From Patella vulgata (Eukaryota; Mollusca; Gastropoda; Patellidae): a stretch of DNA of 64,000 bases. Within the stretch, counting starts at the first letter, position 1; every line of letters begins with the position of its first letter. Location of the stretch: assembly GCF_932274485.2 (NCBI RefSeq), contig NC_065882.2, forward strand, positions 35,124,593-35,188,592, given 5' to 3'. The notes under the pieces were generated by a model that worked only from the letters and a program-made list of their open reading frames with translations, had not been told where the DNA came from and made no database searches. This document shows positions 43,710-55,234 of this stretch, piece after piece. The position numbers and the translations under genes are program-made.

Positions 43710-45540
43710 AACTAGACCTGAATGGCAGTGCTAAATCAGCTTTTAGGCAAAAGACCCGAAGGAATCATACGAGAGTCCATTCACAGGGCTTTCCAACGAT
43801 ATGTTAACTGTTTCTATTGGGTAATATTCGACAGAGATATCGCGTTTTTCGCAAAAAGCTTCTTTTTTTATTTATTTTTTTTTTTGCATTTTTTTCAAAA
43901 TAACTGATATTTTTCAACTGCTTCCATCCATTCAGTAGTTTAAAAAAAAAGAAGATCAGAACTGCATTTTCAGTTATTTAGCGATTTTCCAAGTTTTTTC
44001 AAAGATTGGGGCCATTTTTGGACCCTTTTATCAGACTGGGGCCTTTAACTTTGAATTCACACTCTAGACCATCGATAGGACTCTGAGTAACAGAGTTTAA
44101 GAAAAGAAATCAGAGTAGTTCTTCGGATAAAAGCGTCTGAATAGGCTCCAAAAAGGAAAATACTAGATTTTCAGCGCCCCGTAATCTATAGTCTAACCTT
44201 AGAATTTGTATCATTTGGATGTCATAATATCGTCCAGACAATGACATTTTAATTATTTTGATTCGGTAAAATCCGGCGGAGTTTTCACTCTTTTCGCAAG
44301 TGCACCATTTTTTTTTATTTTGAAAATATCGGTTATGTTTTCGACTACTTCCGGTTTTTGGATCATTGTGGAGATAGACGTAACAAGTTGTTGGGATACT
44401 TATCTTTCTGTACCAGAAGTTTCAGAAACATCCATTGAATTGTTTATTTAAAAAAACGAAAAATAAAAGAGCATTTTCAGTAATTTAAGGATTGAGGCTC
44501 TTTTTGGACCATTTCAAGTCTTTTACATTTGGATGTACACCCTAGACCACCGATACGATTCTCAGTTAGAGAATTCTAAGAAAAACAAATTGGCGTAGTT
44601 TTGGAGATAAAGGCGTCTCAATAGGCTCCAAATTGAAAAATAACAGATTTTCGGCGTACCATAATTTATTTCCTAACTATCGAATTCGTATCAATTGGAT
44701 GTCAGATGATATTCCATCCATGGGACTATTGAACGACAGTTTAGTTGTTTTGATCCGCTAACATCTGACGGCGAAATCAAGTTTTTCGCATGCGCACCAA
44801 CTTTTTTTTTTTTTTTTTTTTACTACTTTCGGTATACGAATAATTGTTTGGGTAGCAAAAATGTTAAAATATCAAAAATTAAATTTCAATAACTCAATAC
44901 ATGTTATACATCATTAGAACCGTCATTAGATCAGCTACCTAAATATATAAACTTTTTTTGAAAATCTGTAAAAATAAAAAATAAAATTGAGCATTTTCCA
45001 AATTTTACTGATTTTTGGACTTTTTTCTATTTTCAGTGCCATTTTCGTCCAATTTACGTGATATCGCCGTCCTATTGGACTGCTTCAAGCACAATACCTC
45101 CGAAGGAACTCTCGATAGAGGAAGTTTAAAAAAAATTGTTGAAGTAGTTTTCGAAATAAAGGCGATCAAAAAGGCTCCAAATCAGAAAATACTTGATTTT
45201 CGACGTGCCATGTTGTTGAGATCTGATCATCGTATCTGTATGAATTTGGTATCATACAGTATTCCAATCCACGCTTGACCTAACGATACCTTAATTTGTT
45301 TAATCCGTTAATATTGGACGAAGACATCCATTTTTTCGGGGTTTCTTCTTCAAAATATCGGACATTATTTCGACTACATCCGGTTTGCAGATCGTTGTTG
45401 GAATTGCTTTATCCAACGGTATGACCATATGGATTTATGTTCCAGGAGTGAAACTTATATTACTGGAACTGGATGGACTTCAGGTAACGAAAAATATGGG
45501 TCAAATTAAATGTTTTTTGAAAAATAACAAAAATTGTCTC
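43710..45540 (-). repeat. Repeat family A (-), apparently complete copy of ~1.8 kb
   Basis: Starts 'ataactagacctgaatggca' (the mirror of the end at 10,530-10,545) and ends in 'aaaaataacaaaaattgtct', the same end text as at 36,090. 'cttccggt'-type sites stand near 44,347 and 45,379, with a poly-T run at 44,805-44,821. This is the cleanest copy for defining the family's borders. Confidence 0.8.
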
Positions 45541-45545
45541 ATAAA

Positions 45546-45757
45546 CGTGAAATGAAATGAAATGAAATGAAATGGGGTTTAACGTCCTACTGTTCTGCTC
45601 CTATACTGGGCTAATGAAGACGGGCATACGCCATACAGTGTGCTATGAGGGAAATTTTGCCCGGGCAGCGGCACTATCGCCTACTCTTATATCGAATTCC
45701 AACTGCCAGGGGATCTTTTACGTGCATTCCAATGTTTACACGGGACCTCGGTTTTTC
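45546..45757 (-). mobile_element. SINE fragment (tail and body, head missing)
   Basis: Matches 4,260-4,470 closely, including (GAAAT)n, 'ggggtttaacgtcctactgt' and 'gacgggcatacgccatacag', but stops before the tRNA-like head. It is 5'-truncated on its own strand. It sits at the A/B boundary. Confidence 0.88.
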
Positions 45758-45779
45758 GTCTCATTATTATTTTTTTTTT

Positions 45780-47000
45780 CCAATTTGATTGTATCTCAGA
45801 AACTACTTGTCGGATCGATTCGATGTCTTCGGTTTTACTGGGAAAGTGGGTGTGACTGAGATATTAAAGCTATTTCGAACGTTCTGCGACAATGCGAAAT
45901 GTCCGAAATCGTCGAAGTTGTCGATTTTTTAAATATTGCCGCCGTAGTATTAACAATAATCGTCGGATTTTAACATTGGATACATTTTGACATAACCAGA
46001 GACCAGGCACATAGCTACGGTTCTTTAGATTTTTTTATTTTGGACGAATCTTCGGAGATATTAGCCGCCAAATTTTGAAAATTAAAATTTTTTCGAAAAA
46101 CTTTTTTATTAATGAATATTTTTATGTGATATTTTACCCAGGGTTCAAGAGTCATCTGATTTGACTAAAAATGGCAACAATTTTTGTCACCGTATTTTTC
46201 CTTGGCGCCCATTGGCTAATTTATTTTTCAGTTCTGGATTAATTATTTATTGTTCGATTTGTATAAAACAAAGTTCATATGCGTCGTGGTCCAAAATGTC
46301 TTTTCTTTTTTTTTTTGTTACCGGTAAAGTTGCCTTTCGGCAACGGAAGTGACGTAAATTTAGCAAAAACTACAATTTTGACAGTTCGGTACCACTTTTT
46401 GAAATCAAATATTATTTTTTTTCAAATCTGGTATGACTAAAAGGGTGTGCCCTGTAAAGGCGCACAAAACTTCGGGCTCAGTTTTTTTAATTTCGATTTC
46501 GTTTTCGGGTGAAAAAATGAGCTATTCACAACCCATTCGGGCTTTTCATGTTTTAAAATATTTCTTCGCAACTTTCATAAACTTGTAGCAATAATCCATA
46601 CGAAGAGAATGTGTGTGAAAATTAGTTTGTAATATGAGCAGTTGCCGAGAAATGGGCAATTTTGCATGAGTCACTATTTACGCTAGTTTGCCCGTAAAAG
46701 AGTCAATTATTATTGGATTTTCATAAACGTGACACCATTTGATGTGTAATGTCAATTTTAACTAGGTCAAACCAATTTAACATTTTTAATGTCACTGGAA
46801 ATGACGTAATTTGGGCAAAAACTGTATTTATAGCCTTTGAAACAAATAATTTATTCAAATGAGTCGATTTTGTTATTTGTTTAAAATCTTGATATTTGAT
46901 TCAAATCAACTAATAGAATGAAACCATACGATCATATAGATATCACAAAATGGTTTCTACCTTGTTCAGTTGTGTTACCGAAATCCACCCCGGACAAGAT
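45780..47000 (-). repeat. Repeat family B (-)
   Basis: Reverse of 21,641-23,068 and 28,035-28,880: 'gaacgttctgcgacaatgcg', 'ttccttggcgcccattggct', 'caacggaagtgacgtaaatt' and 'gtttgtaatatgagcagttg'. Ends at 'cacaaaatggtttctacctt'. Small open frames are chance. Confidence 0.8.
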
Positions 47001-47405
47001 GGGCTCGTTCGAGTGGTAAAATTAAAAATTGGACAACAAGAGATGTTGCAACCAGTTACATAATTGTGCAGACTAGAACTTGGTGATTAAAACTGTTCGT
47101 GATGTCTCAATGTCTCAAGTTTGAATATATCTAATCGATGATTTAATTTCTTAAAGTTAACAATTCAGTTAACTAATAGAAGTGACACTGAAGTAATATG
47201 AAGAACTCATAAATTATAATGTTTTATTTTTGACTAGTGTTATAATTGAAGATGTTATAATTAACAGAATAACGAATAGTAATAACGCATTAAGAATGAA
47301 AAGATTTCTCGGATACAATCAACCATGAATTTACACAGATAATACAAAATAGAAATGTTTTCTGACAATATCAACCAAAATTTGACATATAGATATATCT
47401 CAATA
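47001..47405. other. AT-rich stretch, nothing recognised
   Basis: No coding signal or match to other families here. Confidence 0.4.
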
Positions 47406-47408
47406 TAT

Positions 47409-48340
47409 ACTAAACAGCAAAAGAAAAAACCGTCAGGACGATTTCAAAATCAAAGGGACACTTTAATTAAATTATTCTAGAAAACGACTTACTAAATGGA
47501 TCAAAGCAATTTTTTGTGAACAGTATGTTGACACAATAGTGATTAGTTCATCGCAATTCCAAGACATTAAGAGAAGGTTTAGAGTTCGTACACAGTCTAT
47601 ACATCAGTATCTGGTGTGTCCACCGCGAGTGTCAATAACAGCAGCGCAGCGTCTGTAAATAGCGTGGACCAGACTCCCATCTGTGAACAGAACAGTTCTC
47701 CATTGCCTATGTCGCCAGTTCTGGTGTTGTTTGGCAAACTGTAGACGTTCACGTCGATGGCGAGGGGTGAGGATCAGTCCACGGTAAGGTCTATGGCAAT
47801 GGATGTTTTCTCTGGTGAGACGTCGACGCACTGTGTCGGTACTGATGGGACTTCCGTTTGTTCCCACTGTCTGACGTGCTGTCTCAGATGCCTGTGAGAA
47901 GGGATTCTGTACGTGGTGTAGCAAAACATGGCGGTCTTGTCGCCTTGTGGAAACCCTTGGTCTACCAGTTCGGGGGTGATCATCCGTGGTGTTGGTGGCC
48001 CGAAAGCGTTGCTGAAGCCTGTAGACGCCCATAACATTGACCTGGAAGTGATTGGCAACGGCTTGGTCAGTGGGGGCAGCGTCGAGTCTTCCAAGCGCCT
48101 GGTTCCTCTGCGCCGTCGTGAGTCGTGGCATGTTGCTGACGTTGTGCAGCATGAGTTACATGAAAATCATGGAGAACATGTTACCATCCTTGGTTCAATT
48201 CTATGTTTGCGAAGGACCTTTATTGCTCAAGTAAAGTTGGAGATGTGGTCACAAATATACAATAAAAAAATACGGCAAGTTTTATGCAATGTGTCTATTC
48301 AGAGTAACATACCAACCTGACGTTTCTATTGCTGCTTAGT
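47409..48340 (-). mobile_element. Tc1-like element, family 2, internally deleted
   Basis: Inverted ends 'ctaaacagcaaaagaaaaaa' at 47,410 and 'gtttctattgctgcttag' ending at 48,339 match each other imperfectly. About 930 bases, so roughly 0.6 kb of the usual length is missing from the middle. TA-like bases flank it. Family 1 copy 3 begins right at its right edge. Confidence 0.88.
47604..48152 (-). pseudogene. Tc1-like transposase, family 2, in-frame internal deletion
   Basis: 182 codons. The N-terminal DNA-binding half is open (MPRLTTAQRNQALGRLDAAP, a helix-turn-helix with AVANHFQVNVMGVYRLQQRF, RTGRPR hook, second unit ISTDTVRRRLTRENI). It reaches the first catalytic region (LFTDGS, where ESR is expected), then jumps straight to the C-terminal RRCAAVIDTRGGHTRY. 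The second Asp and the Glu are gone. It could still encode a DNA-binding fragment without catalysis; whether it is expressed is unknown. The start is MPRL, preferred over an upstream methionine because Tc1 proteins begin this way. Confidence 0.88.
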
Positions 48341-48342
48341 TA

Positions 48343-49869
48343 CTATTCAAAAAAAGTAGGGGATATTTGATTTTTAAGTGTTATTTAAGTTACCTAATGA
48401 AACTGACGAAGAAACAAATGACAAAATGAAATGAAGTTCACATTCATCGATTTATTCCAAATGATCGTTAGACTAAGTAAGGCACAGACTGACCATTATA
48501 AGGGTAAAATGATACCCGGGGTCAAACAGCAAAGTTACCACAGCATCACAACCAAGTCAGTAACGGGTAAATCCTCCTCTGTTTGCCAAACAAGCATTGA
48601 TCCGACGTGACATACTCCTAATGAGACGTCTAAGGTCATTTTGGTCCAGATTGTCCCATTCCTGTTGCAACGCAGCAGCAAGTTCTTGGACATTGGCAGG
48701 ACGTTGTTGACGTTGACGTAACCTCTGTCCAAGCATGTCCCAGACATGCTCGATGGGGGAGAGGTCGGGACTCAGTGCTGGCCAAGGTAATGTGGTGATG
48801 TTCTGTTGTTGGAGGTAACCTGTAACGATCCTGGCCCTGTGACATCTTGCGTTGTCATCCTGGAAGATGAAACGGCGGCCATGACGTCGTGCGAACGGCA
48901 CAACATGGACTGCCAAGATGTTGTCCCGGTAGTACTGGCCTGTAACACGCCCTGCAACAACATGTTAAGCCGTTCTTCCAGCAACAGTGATGCCTCCCCA
49001 CACCATAACAGAACCACCCCCAAATCGATCATGTCTGATGACGTTAACGTCTTGGAAGCGCTCGTTTCGACGACGCCACACCCTCCTACGTCTGTCCAAA
49101 AAATCAACAGTGAACCTTGACTCATCTGAAAACATCACATTGCTCCAGCGTCGATTATCCCAGTGTTGACGATCCCTACACCAACGACGTCTTGCCTGAA
49201 TGTGATGATCTCTCAAACAAGGGATCACGCGAGGACGTCGGGCGCGAAGGTGTCCCCGATGCAGTCGATTCCGAATCGTCTGGCCACTCACTCTCACACC
49301 AGTGTCTGTTTGAAGACGAGCGCTGATCTGATTTGCTGTGATGACACGATTTCTCAAGGCCAAGGTACGGATAAATCGATCCTGGGCTTGAGTTGTCGCC
49401 CTTGGTCGACCTGAGCGTGGTCTGTCCTGTACAGATTGTGTATCACGGTATCTGGACCATAGCCTGCTTATGACAGACTGAGAAACATTCATCGTCCGCG
49501 CCACAACCGCCTGTGTTGTGCCGTTCTGTAGCATGCCAAGGGCACGTAACCTTTCATTTTGGGTAAGCCGACGCATATCAAAATTTGTTTTCTGGTCACT
49601 AAAACAATTAAACTGATGTTTCCACCCTGGAATTCAATGCCACAATGACTGTAACATTCAAAGTCAGAGTCGTGCAAATCTTGGGTTGGACCCCCATGAT
49701 GATCCCAAGCATCACCTGCATTCCATGCGGTAGCTATTGGTGCGTTTGGGCGTCACATGTAACTGGAAATGTTTCTTCTGTTAGGTTCTATAGTGACTTT
49801 TTTCGTAGTCATTTGCATATTTTAGTATTATGTCCCCAAAATCAAATATCCCCTACTTTTTTTGAATAG
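48343..49869 (-). mobile_element. Tc1/mariner element, family 1, copy 3
   Basis: 1,527 bp with the same perfect ends as copy 2 and TA at 48,341-48,342 and 49,870-49,871. Inserted immediately next to the end of the family 2 element. Confidence 0.96.
48557..49576 (-). pseudogene. Tc1-like transposase, one premature stop
   Basis: Same 339-codon layout as the intact copy. Codon 204 (Leu TTA) is TAA here (48,965-48,967), which cuts the protein between the first and second catalytic Asp; the rest stays in frame to 48,557. Other changes are few, for example I18N. Confidence 0.95.
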
Positions 49870-49871
49870 TA

Positions 49872-50433
49872 TATATTATGTATAAAAAGACGGAATCAAA
49901 TTAAAGCAAGGGACATTTACTCAACACAAGTTAAATATAAATATACTAAACCATTGTCAATAAGTAAATGGGGAAAAAGAGAGATGAAATGGAAATCTCA
50001 AAAATATTTAATTTGAGCAATGAAATAAACGGTAACATTAGATTGCGGAACTTCTAATTTAAATACATACATAAAATTATATATATATATGATCTGTTTT
50101 TTCATTCAAAATCAAAATAAAAGAATCTTCACAATTTAGGTTTTGTTTATCGAATATTGAAATCCTTTGAACCCATCTTTACATTCTGCAATTACGCACA
50201 AGAAATTCAAAAAGTAGGAAAATTAATTTAATCCACACAAAACAAGGACTAGAACCGTCTCAAGTAAACTAAACCGTACTCTTAACAATCTTTACTGTGA
50301 TGGAACAGCACTAACTGATAGCAAAGAACATAAGAAGTATTAATTGTAATGGGGCTGTGCATACTAATTATACCATTATTGATTGTTTCGGAAGTTTAAA
50401 GTACCGTTTAAGCAGGTCTCTAGAATCAATATA
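49872..50433. other. AT-rich spacer between two Tc1 copies
   Basis: About 560 bases with no gene or repeat match. An AT dinucleotide run stands at about 50,078-50,090. Confidence 0.45.
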
Positions 50434-50435
50434 TA

Positions 50436-51925
50436 CTATTCAAAAAAAGTAGGGGATATTTGATTTTTAAGTGTTATTAAAGTCACCTAATGAAACTGAC
50501 GAAGAAACAAATGACAAAATGAAATGAAGTTCACATTCATCGATTTATTCCAAATGATCGTTAGACTAAGTAAGGCACAGACTGAACATTATAAGGGTAA
50601 AATGATACCCGGGGTCAAACAGCAAAGTTACCACAGCATCACAACCAAGTCAGTAACGGGTAAATCCTCCTCTGTTTGCCAAACCAGCATTGATCCGACG
50701 TGGCATACTCCTAATGAGACGTCTAAGGTCATTTTGGTCCAGATTGTCCCATTCCTGTTGCAACGCAGCAGCAAGTTCTTGGACATTGGCAGGACGTTGT
50801 TGACGTTGACGTAACCTCTGTCCAAGCATGTCCCAGACATGCTCGATGGGGGAGAGGTCGGGACTTAGTGCTGGCCAAGGTAATGTGGTGATGTTCTGTT
50901 GTTGGAGGTAACCTGTAACGATCCTGGCCCTGTGACATCTTGCGTTGTCATCCTGGAAGATGAAACGGCGGCCATGACGTCGTGCGAACGGCACAACATG
51001 GACTGCCAAGATGTTGTCCCGGTAGTACTGGCCTGTAACACGCCCTGCAACAACATGTAAAGCCGTTCTTCCAGCAACAGTGATTCCTCCCCACACCATA
51101 ACAGAACCACCCCCAAATCGATCATGTCTGATGACGTTAACGTCTTGGAAGCGCTCGTTTCGACGACGCCACACCCTCCTACGTCTGTCCAAAAAATCAA
51201 CAGTGAACCTTGACTCATCTGAAAACGATCCCTACACCAACGACGTCTTGCCTGAATGTGATGATCTCTCAAACAAGGGATCACGCGAGGACGTCGGGCG
51301 CGAAGGTGACCCCTATGCAGTCGATTCCGAATCGTCTGGCCACTCACTCTCACACCAGTGTCTGTTTGAAGACGAGCGCTGATCTGATTTGCTTTGATGA
51401 CACGATTTCTCAAGGCCAAGGTACGGATAAATCGATCCTGGGCTTGAGTTGTCGCCCTTGGTCGACCTGAGCGTGGTCTGTCCTGTACAGATTGTGTATC
51501 ACGGTATCTGGACCATAGCCTGCTTATGACAGACTGAGAAACATTCATCGTCCGCGCCACAACCGCCTGTGTTGTGCCGATCTGTAGCATGCCAAGGGCA
51601 CGTAACCTTTCATTTTGGGTAAGCCGACGCATATCAAAATTTGTTTTCTGGTCACTAAAACAATTAAACTGATGTTTCCACCCTGGAATTCAATGCCACA
51701 ATGACTGTAACATTCAAAGTCAGAGTCGTGCAAATCTTGGGTTGGACCCCCATGATGATCCCAAGCATCACCTGCATTCCATGCGGTAGCTATTGGTGCG
51801 TTTGGGCGTCACATGTAACTGGAAATGTTTCTTCTGTTAGGTTCTATAGTGACTTTTTTCGTAGTCATTTGCATATTTTAGTATTATGCCCCCAAAATCA
51901 AATATCCCCTACTTTTTTTGAATAG
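50436..51925 (-). mobile_element. Tc1/mariner element, family 1, copy 4 (37-bp deletion)
   Basis: 1,490 bp, same perfect ends, TA at 50,434-50,435 and 51,926-51,927. A 37-base piece present in copies 1-3 is missing at 51,226/51,227. Confidence 0.96.
50650..51632 (-). pseudogene. Tc1-like transposase, frameshift by 37-bp deletion
   Basis: Reads as the intact copy to about residue 135 (RRRWCRDR). The deletion removes the first catalytic Asp region (FSDESRF is lost) and shifts the frame. The rest (FLDRRRRVW onward, with the second Asp and the Glu) is open in another frame to 50,650. The deletion ends share a short GA(AAA)C / GAC match. Confidence 0.95.
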
Positions 51926-51927
51926 TA

Positions 51928-52379
51928 TACTAAGCTTTTATGTTACCGTTATTAAGAAGGTACTGTACCTGGACACGCGAATCTTGATGTCCTTAGAACA
52001 ACCACTGGATTAGTGAGAGCTGCATCTTATAATCTATTGTAAAAATGAATTAGAATTCACTTCGATTAAAATTAGATGGTATCCCCATAAACTAACCCTG
52101 TTTTACAAAATTATGGATTTGTCATAGTTCCTCTCAAATTCCGGGATATAAGCCTTTACCAAAGCTGTATAGAAATATTCATTCAAATACTATAGTTTTA
52201 TCAAAACTCCTCCTTAATTTATTGATAATGGCCGACATTGTGAGCGGCCTGTATACATCGAGTGTCGATCGGGCATGAAGTGCGTAATAAGTGACTGGAA
52301 TAATTTACCCGATCATATAAAATCGTCTCCTACTATTAAAAAAACTAGAGATCACGATTATTATCTGATTTACAAAAAC
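51928..52379. other. Gene-less stretch
   Basis: No motif recognised. From about 52,080 the text 'cctcctta' to 'gtgactggaataatttaccc' could be a decayed LINE C-terminal (pattern 'VIxxWNNLP'), too short to call. Confidence 0.35.
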
Positions 52380-52690
52380 GTTCAAATATATCACGTTACA
52401 CCGTAATGTTGGTTGAGTTCGAAGTTCGTGAAAATCGGACGAAAACTGCCAGACAAAATGGCCGCCCCTCTTCGCAAATAGTGTATACATCTGGTATATC
52501 AAGGTTCTGGACCCTCTAGAGGTCACAATTTTGATCTGATTTTAATGAAACCTGAAATGCATGTTTATAACCCAAAGATCTTGGTTCCTGTCGATATTCG
52601 CACATATCTGATCGTACCTTCCTGAATTATGACCCTTGATGTTACGAAAAATCGCCTTTTGTTTAGCTTGTTCTCTATCCATCGAAAATT
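52380..52690 (-). repeat. Repeat D fragment (-)
   Basis: Reverse of about 7,800-8,060: 'gttcgaagttcgtgaaaatc', 'gacaaaatggccgcccctct' and 'atgacccttgatgttacgaa' all have mirrored partners there. The GACGGACG tail is absent. Confidence 0.75.
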
Positions 52691-53703
52691 TAAAATTTTA
52701 CAAAAAAAATTTTTATTTATGAATATTTTTATATGGCATTTTAACCAGGGTTGAAATGAAATGAAATGAATTTAACGTCCTACTGTTCTGCTCCTAACCT
52801 GGGCTAATGAAGACGGAACCAGGGTTGAAGAGTTATCCGATTTGACATTTTTTGTGTCCTTAATTTTCCTTGGCCGCCATTGGCTAATTCAGTTTATCAG
52901 TCCTAGATTAATTATTTATTATTCGATTTGTACAAAGGAAAATTCATATGCTGCGTGGTCCAAAATGTCATTTATTTTGTTACCGGTAAAGATTCTAGTC
53001 GGCACCGGAAGTGAAGTAAAATCAGCAAAAACTACAATTTTTACAGATTTTGACAGTTCGGTACAACTTTTTGAAAGCAAATATTATTTTTTCAAAATTT
53101 GATATTACCAAAAGCATACGCCATGCAAAGGCGCACAAATCAATTATTATTCAATTTTCAATTTTCTTTCACCATTTGATGCCGAATGCCACGTTTGACT
53201 AGATTAAACCATTTTAACACCTTTACTGTCACCGGAAATGACGTCATTTGGGCAAAAACTGAATTTTAGCCTTCAAAACCGATATTTTTTCAAATGAGTC
53301 GTATATGTTATTTGTTTTAAAGTATGATATTTAATTTCAATCAACAAATAGAATGAACCCATACGACCATATAGATACCACAAAATGGGTTCTAACTTGT
53401 AAGGTTTCAGAGAAATAGACAATTTTCTACTAGTCACTTTTCAAGGTTTTTGGTCTATAACAGTGTCAAATATTATTCGATTTTCATAAAATTTTCACAA
53501 TGTGATGCCTTATGCCATTTCTGATTTCATAAAACCAATTTAACATTTTCATTCTCACCGGAAGTAATGTCATTTTAGCAAAAACTGTATTTTTAGCCTT
53601 CAAAACAATTATTTTTTTGAAGTGAGTTATATTTAGTATTCGTTTACCATTATGATATTTCATTCCAATGGAAATATAGATTGGATCAATACGATCATAA
53701 ATA
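52691..53703 (-). repeat. Repeat family B (-), left of Tc1 family 3
   Basis: Holds CACCGGAAGTGAAG, CACCGGAAATGACGTCATTT and CACCGGAAGTAATG sites near 53,004, 53,232 and 53,556, one per subunit. Interrupted by a 61-bp SINE tail (52,756-52,816) and, at its right edge, by the Tc1 family 3 element. Confidence 0.8.
52756..52816 (-). mobile_element. Tail-only SINE insertion with 13-bp target duplication
   Basis: Only the last ~61 bases of the SINE seen at 4,260-4,623 are present ('cgtcctactgttctgctcct', 'gggctaatgaagacgg'). AACCAGGGTTGAA stands on both sides (52,743-52,755 and 52,817-52,829). The uninterrupted form 'acccagggttcaagagtcat' is in repeat B at about 46,137. Confidence 0.9.
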
Positions 53704-53705
53704 TA

Positions 53706-55232
53706 CTCAGCCAAATTAAAAACTTGACACTCGGGATTTTTGGGATTAGATTTTTAATATTTGGTTTAAGGCAACTATTTTAGTGTTATGTTGTGCACAG
53801 ACGTCCTTGACATCAACCGAATGCAAGAATACGTCTCGCCGAAAGTCCTTGACATTGATAACGTTCGTGATGTCACAGTACCCCCCAAAATGAAATTCAT
53901 AGACTTGGAGAACAATCGGAATAAAGTGTTTAGTAACTGTTGTGGCCTCCTCTAGCGTCTCGTACTGCCACACAACGTCTTCTCATGGATCTCAGAACAT
54001 TAGTAAACACTACCCGGGGAAGACGTCGCCACTGCTCAGCAAGAGCATGTTGAAGGTTCTGCAACGTCAGTGGTGGATTCACTTGCTGACGAACACGTCG
54101 ACCCAGTTCGTCCCAGATGTGTTCAATAGGATTAAGGTCGGGGCTAAGCGACGGCCAATCCAGGACTTGGACACCGCATTTCTTAAAAAATTCTGGGTAG
54201 CAATTGCTGTATGGGGTCGAGCATTTTCTTGTTGAAACGTTAGTCCAGGCCTATGTCTCTGCATAAACGGAAGAAGAACAGGTTGCTAAATCTGATCCCT
54301 GTACAGGACAGCATTTAAGTTCCCTTGGACAACAACAAGAGGAGAACGTCCATGTGCACAAAAAGAACCCCAAACCATGACGCTGCGCCACCAAATCGGT
54401 CAACTCTGACGCATACTTGAGCGTAACGTTCAGCTCGTCTGCGGTACACTCCGGCCCTGCCATCGGCAAATCTCAAAGTGAATCGAGATTCGTCACTAAA
54501 GACAACCGAATTCCACTGTCTTTGAGTAAATCTTATGTGTCTTGTGGCCCACACAAGTCGCTTACGGCGATGGAGAGGTGTCAATATTGGTCCATTATAG
54601 GGCCTCCGAGCTCGAAGACCAGCAGCCTGCAAGCGATTTCGAACAGTTTGTGCAGTTACCCTTCCACCAAACATCTCTCTACTTGTGGAGGTTGCAGTGA
54701 CAAATCTGTTTCTAAGATGACGTAATCGTATTGCTTGATCTTCCTGGAGTGACGGTACACGTGGCGCTCCCGCCCTTGGGCGGTCGGCAATAGTTCCAGT
54801 TTAAAGCACTCTCATTCTAAGATTAATTATTGTCTGGCGTGAACAATTAAAGGCTCTTGCAACAGTGACCACAGACTGAGCAGCATAGAGCTTATCTATA
54901 GCACGTAGACGTTCTACATTTGAAAGGCGCGGCATTTTCTAACAAAGATGAAAATAACAATTTTAATTTGTTTTTCCAGTTCAGGTTACGTGTGCGTGTT
55001 CAGTTTAAGCAAACTTGCATCGATTGACCTCACGAGTTTGTGTTTGCACGTGTTTTTCAGGTTTTTCATCTTTATATGCTCAAAAGTCACGTGATCCACG
55101 TGACTTTACAATTTTATGAAATTAAAGGTTTCTTACTACTTACTATCGTTAGAAACACTTTAAAATTTATTTGACTTACCAGAAAAAAAAATTGTTGAAA
55201 TTCATCAGTGTCAAGTTTTTAATTTGCCTGAG
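53706..55232 (-). mobile_element. Tc1-like element, family 3
   Basis: 1,527 bp. Inverted ends CTCAGCCAAATTAAAAACTT (left) and its near-exact complement (right, one mismatch within 26 bases), with TA at 53,704-53,705 and 55,233-55,234. Removing it and one TA joins 'cgatcataaata' to 'tgtcaaaaaatagcttctag', which matches the uninterrupted B text at 56,268-56,312. Confidence 0.95.
53936..54935 (-). pseudogene. Tc1-like transposase, family 3, broken
   Basis: Starts MPRLSNVERLRAIDKLYAAQ at 54,935, with a helix-turn-helix (VVTVARAFNCSRQT). In other frames follow RVTAQTVRNRLQAAGLRARR, SVVFSDESRFTLRFADGRAG (first Asp), TFQQENARPHTA (second catalytic position, Glu in place of Asp), a region with the expected PDLNPIEH in frame pieces near 54,130, and the C-terminal RSMRRRCVAVRDARGGHNSY near 53,937. 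At least three frame changes plus the Asp-to-Glu change make it inactive. It is older than family 1. Confidence 0.9.
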
Positions 55233-55234
55233 TA

